A stretch of 57,365 bases of DNA from Azohydromonas australica DSM 1124. GTDB taxonomy: Bacteria; Pseudomonadota; Gammaproteobacteria; Burkholderiales; Burkholderiaceae_C. Made by a program: the position numbers and the translations under genes. Shown piece after piece: positions 1-9,268 of this stretch (positions are counted from its first letter, which is position 1; every line of letters starts with the position of its first letter). The notes beneath the pieces are model-generated. The model was given only the letters and a program-made list of their open reading frames with translations, had not been told where the DNA came from and searched no databases. The stretch covers positions 111,382 to 168,746 of the forward strand of contig NZ_KE387214.1 in assembly GCF_000430725.1 (NCBI RefSeq), read 5' to 3'.

Positions 1-860
1 ATGCCGCGCTTGCCCTCGATGCTCTCCAGCATCGCCGTCTCCTCGCCGCAGACGTAGGCACCGGCGGCCTTGCGCGTCTCCAGGTGGAAGCGCCGGCCGC
101 TGCCCAGCACGTCGTCGCCCAGGAACCCGGCCGCCGTGGCGCGTGCGATGGCCTCGTCCATCGTCGCCAGCGCATGCGGGTACTCCGAGCGGATGTAGAT
201 GTAGCCCTGGCTCGCGCCCACGGCCAGCGCGGCGATCGCCATGCCCTCGATGAGCATGTACGGGTCGCCTTCCATCGTCATGCGGTCGGAGAAGGTGCCC
301 GAGTCGCCCTCGTCGGCATTGCACACCACGTACTTCTGAGCTGCTTGCGCCTGCAGCACCGTGCGCCACTTGATGCCCGCCGGGAAGGCCGCGCCGCCGC
401 GGCCGCGCAGGCCCGAGTCCAGCACCGCCTGCACGACGGCCGCGGCGTCCAGGTCCAGCGCCCGGCGCAGGCCGGCCCAGCCGCCGTGCGCGGCGTAGTC
501 CTCCAGCGACACGGGGTCGGTCACGCCCATGCGCGCGAAGGTCAGGCGCTCCTGGCGCGCGAGGTACGGAATGCGTTCCGTGAGCCCGTGGCACAGCGCA
601 TGGGCGCCGCCTTCGGGCAGCCCGGCATCGAGCAGCGCGGGCACGTCCTCCTCGCCGACCGGGCCGTAGGCCACGCGGCCGGCGGGTGTTTCCACCTCCA
701 CCAGCGGCTCCAGCCAGAACAGGCCGCGCGAGCCGTTGCGCACAATCTCGACGGCCTGCCCGCGGCGCGCGCATTCGGACAACAGCGCGGCGGCCACCTC
801 GTCGGCGCCGGCGGCCAGCGCGGCCGAGTCGCGCGGCACGTAGAGCTTCACCGGCTTCAT
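1..860 (-). CDS. fdsB: NAD-dependent formate dehydrogenase beta subunit (NuoF-like), 3' end outside window
   Basis: This is the flavoprotein subunit of a soluble NAD+-dependent formate dehydrogenase, which carries FMN and passes electrons from formate oxidation to NAD+. About 286 N-terminal residues are visible; the rest lies beyond position 1. The NuoF-type dinucleotide-binding motif GLRGRGGAAFP is present in the middle of the visible part, followed by VCNADEGDSGTF and, close to the window edge, AYVCGEETAMLESIEGKRG, all hallmarks of the 51-kDa subunit family. The start ATG at 860 overlaps the stop of fdsG (ATGA), so the two are translationally coupled. The N-terminal ~110 residues precede the NuoF core, as in Fds-type beta subunits. 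The fdsACD genes expected in this operon would lie outside the window. Confidence 0.93.
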   Translation of the reverse strand, partial: MKPVKLYVPRDSAALAAGADEVAAALLSECARRGQAVEIVRNGSRGLFWLEPLVEVETPAGRVAYGPVGEEDVPALLDAGLPEGGAHALCHGLTERIPYLARQERLTFARMGVTDPVSLEDYAAHGGWAGLRRALDLDAAAVVQAVLDSGLRGRGGAAFPAGIKWRTVLQAQAAQKYVVCNADEGDSGTFSDRMTMEGDPYMLIEGMAIAALAVGASQGYIYIRSEYPHALATMDEAIARATAAGFLGDDVLGSGRRFHLETRKAAGAYVCGEETAMLESIEGKRG

Positions 861-1345
861 CGCGCGATCTCCAGGGCTTGCGCCAGGCGCTGCAGCTTGG
901 CGGGCGTGACGCGTGCGTGCAGCTTCTCGCCGATCTGCACCGCCGGCGAGGACGCGCACAGCCCCAGGCAGTACACCGGCTCCAGCGTGACGGCGCCGTC
1001 GCTACGCGTCGAATGCGACTTGCAGCCCAGCAGCGCTTCGGCCTGCGCCAGCAGCTCGTCGGCGCCGCAGGCCTGGCAGGCCTCGGCGCGGCAGACCTGC
1101 ACCACGTGGCGCCCGGCCGGCTCGCTGCGGAAGTGGTGGTAGTAGCTGACGACGCCATGCACCTCGGCGCGCGAGAGGTTCAGCGCGGCGGCGATGCGCG
1201 GCACGGTATCGGCCGGGATGCAGCCCAGCGCGTCCTGCACCGCGTGCAGCAGCGGCAGCAGCGCGCCGGGCCGGTGCCGGTGCGCCTCGATCAGCGCGTC
1301 GATGCGCGCCGCATCGGTCTTATCGGGAGATGGAGTCGTGTTCAT
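857..1345 (-). CDS. fdsG: NAD-dependent formate dehydrogenase gamma subunit (NuoE-like)
   Basis: A 162-residue thioredoxin-fold [2Fe-2S] subunit, first gene of the fds operon. The four cluster ligands are C85 and C90 (C-x4-C in VCRAEACQACG) and C126 and C130 (C-x3-C in VYCLGLCASSP), the NuoE pattern. The helical N-terminal part holds the family signature GVVSYYHHFR near residue 65. It overlaps fdsB by four bases. The upstream region (1346-1523) is shared with a divergent regulator, the expected fds arrangement. No strong Shine-Dalgarno is visible before the ATG, and a perfect hairpin lies about 20 bases upstream. NuoE of complex I is the only serious alternative; adjacency to an N-terminally extended NuoF-like protein and a ModE-like regulator instead of nuo genes favours formate dehydrogenase. 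Confidence 0.93.
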   Translation of the reverse strand: MNTTPSPDKTDAARIDALIEAHRHRPGALLPLLHAVQDALGCIPADTVPRIAAALNLSRAEVHGVVSYYHHFRSEPAGRHVVQVCRAEACQACGADELLAQAEALLGCKSHSTRSDGAVTLEPVYCLGLCASSPAVQIGEKLHARVTPAKLQRLAQALEIAR

Positions 1346-1367
1346 GAGCCCGCCATGGCCTGTCAGC

Positions 1368-1387
1368 GCCTGCCTCTCTCGGCAGGC
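1368..1387. promoter_or_regulatory. Perfect hairpin in the fdsG leader
   Basis: A 7-bp perfect inverted repeat, GCCTGCC and GGCAGGC with a TCTCTC loop, lies 23 bases upstream of the fdsG ATG inside the 178-bp divergent region between fdsG and the regulator. It could be a leader structure or a binding site. Function is unproven. Confidence 0.35.
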
Positions 1388-1523
1388 CGCGGTGCGTCGC
1401 TCCCTGGTTGAAAGCGCATCCGTACCGCTGTTGGGAGCGCATGGTCCCGGCTCTTCGTTACGCTCGCAATATGAGGCGAGACGCCCTATGCATCGGAGCT
1501 TCGCCTCCTAAGCACGGACCCTT

Positions 1524-2657
1524 ATGAAAGACATTGCAATACGTCCCGCGTGGACGATCCAGGATGCCGACGGTGTGGCGCTGTCCATGCGGCTGATCGA
1601 ACTGCTGGTGCAGGTGCATGCCCAGGGCAGCCTGCTCATGGCCGCCAAGCGGCTGGGCTTGTCCTACCGGCATGCGTGGGACCTGGTGCGGCAAGGCGAG
1701 GCGCAGTTCGGCGCCCCGCTGCTGCACATGGAGCGCGGCAAGGGCTCCACGCTCACGGAGCTGGGCGAGAAGATCGTCTGGGCCGACCACCGCATCCACG
1801 CCCGGCTCAAGCCCTCGCTGGACACGCTGGCCTCGGAGCTGGCGGCCGAGCTGGGCCGTGCGCTGCGCGAGTCCACGCCACTGCTGCGCCTGCATGCCAG
1901 CCATGGCTTCGCGGTGGAGCGGCTGGTGGAGCGGCTGCGCGTGGACGGGCTGCGCACCGAGCTGACCTACGGCAACTGCTCGACGGCCGCGGCGGCGGTG
2001 CACGACGGCGAGTGCGACCTCGCGGGCTTCCACCTGCCCATCGGGCCGATGCAGGACGTGGTGCTGGCGCACTACGCGCAGTGGCTGGGCGGCGAGGACC
2101 TGGCCGTGATCGACATCGCCACGCGGCGCCAGGGCCTGATGGTGCGCGCCGGCAATCCCAAGGAAGTCTTCTCGCTGGCGGACCTGCAGCGCGAGGACGT
2201 GCGCTTCATCAACCGCCAGGCGGGCTCGGGCACGCGGCTGCTGCTGGAGGCGCTGCTCAAGGCGGGCGGCTTCCCCACGGCGGCCATCGCCGGCTTCGAG
2301 CATGGCGAGTACACGCACGCCGCGGTGGCGGCCTACGTGGCCAGCGGCATGGCCGACGTGGGCTTTGGCGTGGAAACGCCGGCGCGCCAGTTCAAGCTGG
2401 ACTTCGTGCCGCTGGCCAGCGAGCGCTACTTCCTGCTGTGCCGCAGCCCGCTGGTGGACACGCCGGCGGTGCAGCAGGTGCTCGCCGCGCTGCGCGACCC
2501 GGCTTTCAGGCAACTGCTGGACGCGCTGCCGGGCTACGACGCGGCCATCGCCGGACAGGTGCTGAAGCTGGAGGAGGCGTTTGCGGCGTTGAACGGGCCG
2601 GGCTTTGGTGAGGGGACGCTGGCATCAGGGATTCGGCAAGCGAATCGCGGCGCCTGA
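1524..2657 (+). CDS. ModE/LysR-like HTH regulator with PBP-like sensor domain, probable fds operon regulator
   Basis: A 377-residue one-component regulator. The N-terminal ~110 residues hold a ModE/LysR-type winged helix (LLVQVHAQGSLLMAAKRLGLSYRHAWDLV, residues about 28-57, described here as a span). The remaining ~260 residues resemble the periplasmic-binding-protein-like domain found on ModE-type regulators (NRQAGSGTRLLLE near residue 233; GMADVGFGVET near 275). It is transcribed divergently from fdsG, 178 bp apart, which is the position of FdsR in other betaproteobacterial fds loci. Because Fds is a molybdenum enzyme, sensing of molybdate or of formate is plausible; neither is shown by the sequence. 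It converges with the end of the nitrilase cluster downstream. Confidence 0.75.
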   Translation: MKDIAIRPAWTIQDADGVALSMRLIELLVQVHAQGSLLMAAKRLGLSYRHAWDLVRQGEAQFGAPLLHMERGKGSTLTELGEKIVWADHRIHARLKPSLDTLASELAAELGRALRESTPLLRLHASHGFAVERLVERLRVDGLRTELTYGNCSTAAAAVHDGECDLAGFHLPIGPMQDVVLAHYAQWLGGEDLAVIDIATRRQGLMVRAGNPKEVFSLADLQREDVRFINRQAGSGTRLLLEALLKAGGFPTAAIAGFEHGEYTHAAVAAYVASGMADVGFGVETPARQFKLDFVPLASERYFLLCRSPLVDTPAVQQVLAALRDPAFRQLLDALPGYDAAIAGQVLKLEEAFAALNGPGFGEGTLASGIRQANRGA

Positions 2658-2681
2658 GCGCCGGCAAAGCGCGGCCTTGGC

Positions 2682-3557
2682 CTATCCCCAGTGCACCGCC
2701 ATGTCCGCCACGACCTTCCCGTCCGCGGCACGCCGCACTTGCGTCCAGCTCCAGTGCCCGCGCCCGCGCCCGGCCGGCCGGTGTGCCAGCAGCCGCAGCT
2801 CCAGCGTCTCGCCGACGTTGAGGTTGCCGTGGAAGACGATCTGCCGCTCCCGCACGGAGGCGCGCCCGTCCGCCAGTCCCCATGCCCCGTGCGCGCGGTC
2901 CGCCAGCGCCTGGAAGCTGGCGAAGTACAGCAGCCCGGCACCGTTGAAATCGCCATACGGGCACGGCCGCACCGCCTGCACCGCCAGCGCCTCAGCCTCG
3001 GGCCCGACGCCAAAGCGCTCGCTCCACGTCCCGCCGCGCACCGCGCGCGCGGCCTCGGCACAGGCCGCGGCCTCCTCTGAGAAGGCCGCGTCGGCAGCGC
3101 CGCCGGCCTCGGCCATGGGCACCCGCACCACGGAATGGTTGTCGCCCGCGCGCTCGCGCACCACGAACACCGACAGCAGCTCCAGCCGCGCCAGGCTGCC
3201 CTCGGGCCCCATCAGTGCCAACCGGCTGTAGTGCTGCGAGCGGCCCACCGGCGTGCCGCGCAGCTGGAATTGCAGCCGCTGGTCCTCCCGCGCCAGCGGC
3301 AGCCGCGCGTCGCGCAGGTGTACTTGCGTGAAGGCGGCATAGACGCGGCGCCCGGCGGCGTCGCGCAGGTCGCCGGGCCGGCTGCCCAGGCGGGCCGCCA
3401 GGTGGCGCCAGTGCCGGTCGCCGGCTTCCTTGAGCAGCCAGTTCTCCGACAGGCCCAGGCTGTTCATCTGCGGCATGCCGACCACGACCTCCGCCGGCGC
3501 CAACGCGCACGCGGCGGCCGCGGCCGGCCACTGGAGAGCGATCGCGCTGCCCGTCAT
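2682..3557 (-). CDS. Pnap_2097-family LnmK-like (double hotdog) protein
   Basis: A 291-residue protein recognised as the Pnap_2097 family, related to LnmK, the bifunctional acyltransferase/decarboxylase of leinamycin biosynthesis. Visible markers are the N-terminal VVGMPQMNSLGLSENWLLKEAGDRHW region, the central FQLRGTPVGRSQHYSR, and the C-terminal PYGDFNGAGLLYFASFQALADRA near residue 205 (described as spans). It has no signal peptide or membrane segment. It is the last gene of the Nit1C-type operon, 13 bp after the flavin oxidoreductase. By family, it would act on an acyl-CoA or carrier-bound acyl group; its real substrate is unknown. Its presence suggests the operon builds or modifies a small molecule and does not merely hydrolyse a nitrile. 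Confidence 0.78.
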   Translation of the reverse strand: MTGSAIALQWPAAAAACALAPAEVVVGMPQMNSLGLSENWLLKEAGDRHWRHLAARLGSRPGDLRDAAGRRVYAAFTQVHLRDARLPLAREDQRLQFQLRGTPVGRSQHYSRLALMGPEGSLARLELLSVFVVRERAGDNHSVVRVPMAEAGGAADAAFSEEAAACAEAARAVRGGTWSERFGVGPEAEALAVQAVRPCPYGDFNGAGLLYFASFQALADRAHGAWGLADGRASVRERQIVFHGNLNVGETLELRLLAHRPAGRGRGHWSWTQVRRAADGKVVADMAVHWG

Positions 3558-3570
3558 GGCGGCCCCCGCC

Positions 3571-4881
3571 TCAGGCCGCCACCGCCTGCGCGGCCTCGGT
3601 GTTCACGCCCTCCCGCGCGTCGCCCAGCCGCTGCCGGATCACGTCCACCAGGTGCCGTGCGTCGTCCGCCACGCCCAGGAAGCGCCCTGAACCCCAGGTG
3701 TTCAGCCACGGCAGCCCCAGGAAATACAGCCCCGGCACGGGCGACACGCCGCGCGTGAAGCGCGGGTGGCCCCGGCCGTCGAAGGCGGGCAGGTCGATCC
3801 AGCGGTAGTCGGCGCGGAAGCCGATGGCCCAGACGATGCTCGTGATGCCCGCGGCCTGCAGGTCCAGCTGCTCCGGATCGCCCTGCGGCACCCACGCCTT
3901 GTGGAACGGCGCTTCCTCGGGTGCCTCGATGCCCGCGCGCGCGATGTAGGCGTCGATGTCGCGCCGGATGCTGCAGTACACCTCGTCGGCCTCGTCGAGG
4001 TTGCGCGTGAGGTCGGCCTTGAAGCCCACCACGCCGCCGCGGATGTCGGCGAGCGTGCCGTAGAGCTTCACGCCTTCGAGCGCGAAGCGGCGCAGGTCGA
4101 TCTCGTGCCCGCCGTCGCGGCCCGTCATGTAGTGGTTCGTCTTGTGGCGCGCCTCGTCGCCCAGCGGATGCCGGTCCACGGTCAGCTCGTAGAAGCCCAT
4201 CTCGTGCAGCCACTCGGTGGCCTCGCGCCCGCGGTACACGCGCGGCGAGCGCGGCGCCGAACCGACCGCCAGGTGCACCTTGCGCCCGGCCAGGTGCAGG
4301 TCTTCCATGATCTGCACGCCCGACTGTCCCGAGCCCACCACCAGCACCTCCCCCGGCGGCAGCTGTGCCGGGTTGCGGTAGGCCACCGAGTGCACCTGCG
4401 TGATGCTGTCCGGCAGCCCGTGGGCGCAGGGCGGCACGATGGGGATGTCATAGCCGCCGGTGGCCACCACCACGTGGTCCGCCAGGCAGCGGCCGATGGA
4501 GGTGTCCACCTCGAAGGCGCCCGACACGTGGCGGCTCACGCGCGTCACGGCCACGCCCTCGATCAGCGGCGGCTGCACCCGGGCGGCGAAGGCCTCCAGG
4601 TAGGCCACGATCTGGTCGCGCAGCATGAAGCCCTGGGGCTCCGGGCCGGCGTAGGGGAAGTCGGGCAGCCGGCACTGCCAGTTGGGCGTCACCAGGCAGA
4701 AGCTGTCCCAACGCTCGCTGCGCCAGGAATGCCCGACGCGGCGCTTCTCCAGCACGACGTGCGCGATGCCTTGCTGCTTGAGGTAGTGGCTGGTGGACAG
4801 GCCGGCCTGCCCGCCGCCGACCACGACGACGGGGTAGTGCGGGGCCAGCTCGGCCGGGGCGGGGGAAGGGGTGGTGCTCAT
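3571..4881 (-). CDS. MSMEG_0569-family flavin-dependent oxidoreductase (Nit1C cluster)
   Basis: A 436-residue FAD- and NAD(P)H-binding monooxygenase-like protein. The first Rossmann motif is VVVVGGGQAGLSTSHYLK near residue 18 and the second VLVVGSGQSGVQIMEDL near residue 200, followed by the VWAIGFRADYRW segment typical of flavin-containing monooxygenases and a GLYFLGLPWLNTWGS C-terminal FAD-contact motif. The length fits the MSMEG_0569 family, a constant member of nitrilase-1 (Nit1C) clusters, where it corresponds to NitH. It would oxidise the product or substrate of the nitrilase branch; the substrate is not known. ATG at 4881 is the natural start. Confidence 0.88.
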   Translation of the reverse strand: MSTTPSPAPAELAPHYPVVVVGGGQAGLSTSHYLKQQGIAHVVLEKRRVGHSWRSERWDSFCLVTPNWQCRLPDFPYAGPEPQGFMLRDQIVAYLEAFAARVQPPLIEGVAVTRVSRHVSGAFEVDTSIGRCLADHVVVATGGYDIPIVPPCAHGLPDSITQVHSVAYRNPAQLPPGEVLVVGSGQSGVQIMEDLHLAGRKVHLAVGSAPRSPRVYRGREATEWLHEMGFYELTVDRHPLGDEARHKTNHYMTGRDGGHEIDLRRFALEGVKLYGTLADIRGGVVGFKADLTRNLDEADEVYCSIRRDIDAYIARAGIEAPEEAPFHKAWVPQGDPEQLDLQAAGITSIVWAIGFRADYRWIDLPAFDGRGHPRFTRGVSPVPGLYFLGLPWLNTWGSGRFLGVADDARHLVDVIRQRLGDAREGVNTEAAQAVAA

Positions 4882-4935
4882 GGTTGCGGTCTCGGTTGCG
4901 GACTCGGAAACGGGAAAACGGGAGAGGGAGGAGCG

Positions 4936-5229
4936 TCAGTGCGCCGGGCCGAAGGCGAGGACCGCGACGCGGGCGTCCTCGTGGCTGGTCCAGCGCCGCA
5001 CCTGGTCTTCGAGCAAGGCCAGCTGGTCGCCGGCGCGCGAGCACACGAAGCCGAACTTCGCCTGCACGCGCTCGTTGGCGATGGCTGTGGCCTCGCGCAG
5101 GCGCTGGATGAAGTCGTCCAGGGGGTAGGCCTGGCCGACCTGGAAGTAGTCCTGGATCACCAGCGAGGGCGAGTAGCAGGTGCTTTCGCTGGCGTCGGGC
5201 CAGCGCAGCGTGTAGTGCATGGCGGGCAT
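4936..5229 (-). CDS. MSMEG_0570-family nitrogen starvation response protein
   Basis: A 97-residue cytosolic protein whose reading frame begins MPAMHYTLRWPDAS. It matches the small MSMEG_0570 family found only in Nit1C-type clusters (probably the protein called NitG in some descriptions). Typical features are the strand-rich start, the CYSPSLVIQDYF segment near residue 18 and the FGFVCSRAGDQL segment near residue 60. The ATG at 5229 is chosen because AGGA lies five bases upstream; a second ATG three codons later is possible. The function is unknown. It lies 10 bp after the glycosyltransferase and 54 bp before the flavin oxidoreductase, in one operon. Confidence 0.82.
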   Translation of the reverse strand: MPAMHYTLRWPDASESTCYSPSLVIQDYFQVGQAYPLDDFIQRLREATAIANERVQAKFGFVCSRAGDQLALLEDQVRRWTSHEDARVAVLAFGPAH

Positions 5230-5239
5230 GCGCGTCCTT

Positions 5240-6447
5240 TCAGGAGGTGGAGAGAGCGGGGAGGAGGTCGGCGGGCGCTGCAGCTCCGGCCAGCACCTCG
5301 CGGTACCAGGCCTCGTGCAGCGCGGCGCTGCGGGCCCAGGCGTGGTCCAGGCACACCGGCGGCGGCGTGGCGGGACGCGGCAGGGCCGCCGCCTGGCGCA
5401 GGCCCTGGGCGATGGAGAGCTCGTCTTCCGGGTCGCACCAGGCCACGGCCGGGCAGCCGGCCAGGTGCTCGGTGAAAGGCGGGCGGCGCGACACCAGCAC
5501 CGGCGTGCCGCAGGCCAGCGCCTCCAGCGCCACCAGTCCGAAGCCCTCGACCAGCGATGGCATGGCGAGCACCTGCGCGCGGCGCATGAGCGCGGGCAGG
5601 GTTGCATCCGGCAGCGGGCCTGTGCGCCACACCGCCGCGCCGGGGCCCTCGTCCAGGCCCAGCTCGCGCAGGGCGGTGCTCCAGCCGCGCAGCGCTGGGC
5701 CGTGGTCCAGCAGGCTGGCGCCGCCGGCCATCACGAGCCGGGCCTCGGCCCAGTCCGGGTGCGACGACCGCAGCCGCGCGAAGGCGCGCAGCAGGCGTGG
5801 GCTGTTCTTGCGCTGCTCGATGCCGCCCACGGCCAGGCACAGCGGCGCGCCGTCGCCGGGCAGCCCCAGCGCCTGGAGCGCGCGGGCGTCCTCCGGCGTG
5901 GCCTGCGGATGGAAGCGCTGCAGGTTCACGCCGTTGAACACGCGCCGGGCGACCGCGCCGTGCTCGCGCCGCAGTCGCTCGCACCAGGTGTCGCTCACGC
6001 AGGCGACGGCGTGCGCGGCGCGCCACGCGCGCGCCTGCCAGGCGGCGAGCTGCGGCTGCGTGAAATCGTCCAGGTGGTGCACGGTGCGCACCCAGGGCGG
6101 CAGGCCGGCGTCGCGCGACGCCAGCGTGGCCAGCGCGTTGCCGCTGAGGCTGTCCTGCGCGTGCAGCAGGTCGAAGCGGCCGGCCGCCAGCAGCGCGGGC
6201 AGGCCCGACTCCAGGCCGGCGATGCGCTGCGCCACCTGCGCCACCAGGTCGCCCGAGACGGGTTGCAGCGGCACTAGCGCCACCGGGCAGGCGACGCGGC
6301 GAAAGAGCTGCTGGCCAGGCTCGGCCGGCGCGATGACGGTGACGGCGTGGCCGCGCGCGGCCAGCGCCTCGGCCAGCTCCAGCGTGTGCACCACGCCGCC
6401 GCGCGGCAGCACCGAGTGCGTCAGCAGGGCGATGCGCAGCACAGCGC

Positions 6448-6451
<4 letters not shown>
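5240..6451 (-). CDS. MSMEG_0565-family GT4-type glycosyltransferase
   Basis: A 403-residue GT-B fold glycosyltransferase. The N-terminal acceptor domain begins LRIALLTHSVLPRGGVVHTLELAEAL, with the glycine-rich loop after strand 1; the C-terminal nucleotide-sugar domain has the GT4 motif SLVEGFGLVALEALACGTPVL near residue 300 with the E-x7-E pair. The ATG at 6451 overlaps the AIR-synthase stop (ATGA); an open frame continues 15 codons further upstream, but the overlap start fits family length. It is a regular member of the longer, mycobacterial-type version of the nitrilase cluster. It implies that the pathway handles a glycosylated or glycosylatable intermediate; donor and acceptor cannot be read from sequence. 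Confidence 0.87.
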
Positions 6452-7468
<1,017 letters not shown>

Positions 7469-7476
<8 letters not shown>

Positions 7477-8080
7477 GCCGCGCTCCCCGGATGGCGCCCT
7501 GCGCCAGCACGAAGCCCGCGTAGGGCGTGGCGCAGGGCGGGTAGTGCGCGAGGTCCGCGCGCATGAGCGCGTGGGCGCAGCCGTGCAGCGTCAGCTCCTC
7601 CCGCACCTGCCAGCGCAGCCGGCGGAACAGGGGGACGTTCTGGGCCTGCACGTGGGCCAGGAACTCGCTGCAGCCGCAGGCGTGCGCGCTGCTGACCGCC
7701 AGGCGGATGAGCGTGCTGCCCAAGGCCCCGTGCCGGCGCCAGTCGTGCCGCACCGCCAGGCGCGAGCCCCACCAGCGGCCCGGCGCTTCCTCGTGGATGC
7801 GCACCGTGCCGACCACCTCGTCGGGCTGCCCGCCCCAGCACGAGAGCGCCACCAGCAGCCGCGCGCTGCGCTCGTGCAGGTCGATGGCGTCCAGGTCGTC
7901 GCCGCTGAACAGGCGCTGCTCCTCGCAGAACACCTGGCGCCGCAGCGCCAGCGCCTGGGCCTGCATCCAGGGCCCGCTGGCCCACTGGACGCGGAACTCC
8001 TGCGGCTCGAAGGCGGTGGGCAGTTCGCACCAGGGCGGCAGCGCCGCGGCGGCGGGAGCGGGGAACGTGGCGAGGCTCAT
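7469..8080 (-). CDS. MSMEG_0567/sll0786-family GNAT N-acetyltransferase
   Basis: A 203-residue GNAT-fold acetyltransferase of the nitrogen-starvation family. The fold is visible as RRQVFCEEQRLF near residue 48 (strand and helix before the core), VVGTVRIHE near residue 88, the acetyl-CoA region RLAVRHDWRRHGALGSTLIRLAV near residue 107, and a C-terminal VPLFRRLRWQVREELTLHGCAHALM. The spacing R-x2-G-A-L-G in the CoA loop is a degenerate version of the Q/R-x2-G-x-G/A motif. It is the NitE equivalent, located 15 bp after the radical SAM gene and overlapping the AIR-synthase gene. The acetyl acceptor is unknown. Confidence 0.87.
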
Positions 8081-8095
8081 GCACGTGCTCCCGGT

Positions 8096-9241
8096 TCAGG
8101 CCGCCAGCGGCGCCTCGTAGCGCGACAGCGTGGAGCAGGCGGCGCAGCGCCCGCAGCCGGCCTTGATGTCGCCGGCGCTCAGGCCCGCCTCCGCCACCAG
8201 GCGGCCCAGCGGCTCCAGCACGCTGCGCATAAACTCGGCCGGTGGCGCGGGGTAGTCCTCCAGCGGCGTGCCGCTGATGGGCACGAACGGCACCACGAAG
8301 GGATAGACGCCCAGCTTCAGCAACCGCTCGCTGGTGGCCAGCAGCGTCTCGGCCGAGTCGCCCAGGCCGGCGAGCAGGTACGTGGACACCTGCCCGCGCC
8401 CGAACACCGCCACGGCCGCCTCGAAGGCGTCCCAGTAGCGCTGCAGCGGCACCTCGGCCTTGCCGGGCATCAGGCGCTGGCGCAGGGCTTCGCCGACGAC
8501 CTCCAGGTGCATGCCCAGCGTGTCCACGCCCGCGTCCTTCAGGCGCTGGAACCAGGCGTCGGTGTCGGGCGGCTCGCACTGGGCCTGCAGCGGCAGCTCC
8601 ACCGCGGCCTTCACCGCCTGCGCGCTCTCGCACAGCACGCGCGCGCCGCGGTCCGGCGTGGGCGGCGTGCCGGTGGTCATCACCATGTGCTTCACGCCGT
8701 CCAGCTCCACGGCCGCCTGGGCGACCTCGGCCAGCTGCTGCGGCGTCTTGCGGGCGATGGTGCGTCCCGCCGCCAGCGACTGGCCGATGGCGCAGAAGCG
8801 GCAGGCCTTGCGCCGGCTCTCGTAGCGGATGCAGGTCTGCAGCACCGTGGTGGCGAGCACGTCGGCGCCGTGCAGCGTGGCGATGTGGCTGTACGGAATG
8901 CCGTCGGCCGTGCTGCGGGCGTAGAAGCGCGGCAACGTGGGGAAGGCGATGCTGGCGATCGGGATGTGGCCGCGGCGCAGGGTGCTGCGTCCGTCGGGCC
9001 CGGGCGCGTCGGCGACGAAGGGAGACGAGAACGCGGTGGCGGTGTGCACCGGCACCATGAGCGTCACGCCGTCCACCGTGACGGCCTTGTGGTCCGAAGG
9101 CCCGGCGCCGCCGCGGCGGCTGGGCGCGCCGCTGCCCGGATCGAGCAGCCGCAGGCCCTGCGACTGCAGTTCCGTCATCAGGCGGCGCGTGGCGGCAGGG
9201 TCCTGGGGGGCGGCGGGCGTGACAAGGGCGAGCTCGGTCAT
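8096..9241 (-). CDS. MSMEG_0568-family radical SAM protein
   Basis: A 381-residue radical SAM enzyme, the NitD equivalent. The candidate [4Fe-4S] ligands are C137, C147 and C150 (C-x9-C-x2-C, in TCIRYESRRKACRFC), not the usual C-x3-C-x2-C; this spacing resembles the Elp3-type subgroup. A second cysteine group, CGRCAACS, lies about 15 residues from the C-terminus. TIM-barrel features include VMTTGTPPTPD near residue 186 and LEVVGEALRQRLMPGK near residue 245. It is the third gene of the operon, 27 bp after the nitrilase. The reaction is unknown. ATG at 9241 is the only sensible start. Confidence 0.9.
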   Translation of the reverse strand: MTELALVTPAAPQDPAATRRLMTELQSQGLRLLDPGSGAPSRRGGAGPSDHKAVTVDGVTLMVPVHTATAFSSPFVADAPGPDGRSTLRRGHIPIASIAFPTLPRFYARSTADGIPYSHIATLHGADVLATTVLQTCIRYESRRKACRFCAIGQSLAAGRTIARKTPQQLAEVAQAAVELDGVKHMVMTTGTPPTPDRGARVLCESAQAVKAAVELPLQAQCEPPDTDAWFQRLKDAGVDTLGMHLEVVGEALRQRLMPGKAEVPLQRYWDAFEAAVAVFGRGQVSTYLLAGLGDSAETLLATSERLLKLGVYPFVVPFVPISGTPLEDYPAPPAEFMRSVLEPLGRLVAEAGLSAGDIKAGCGRCAACSTLSRYEAPLAA

Positions 9242-9268
9242 GGCGAGTCCTTGGGTGTCGGTGGGGAG

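Noticed and set aside
3766..5475. Plus-strand open frame of 569 codons
   Set aside because: Antisense of the flavin oxidoreductase and its neighbours; no recognisable motif.
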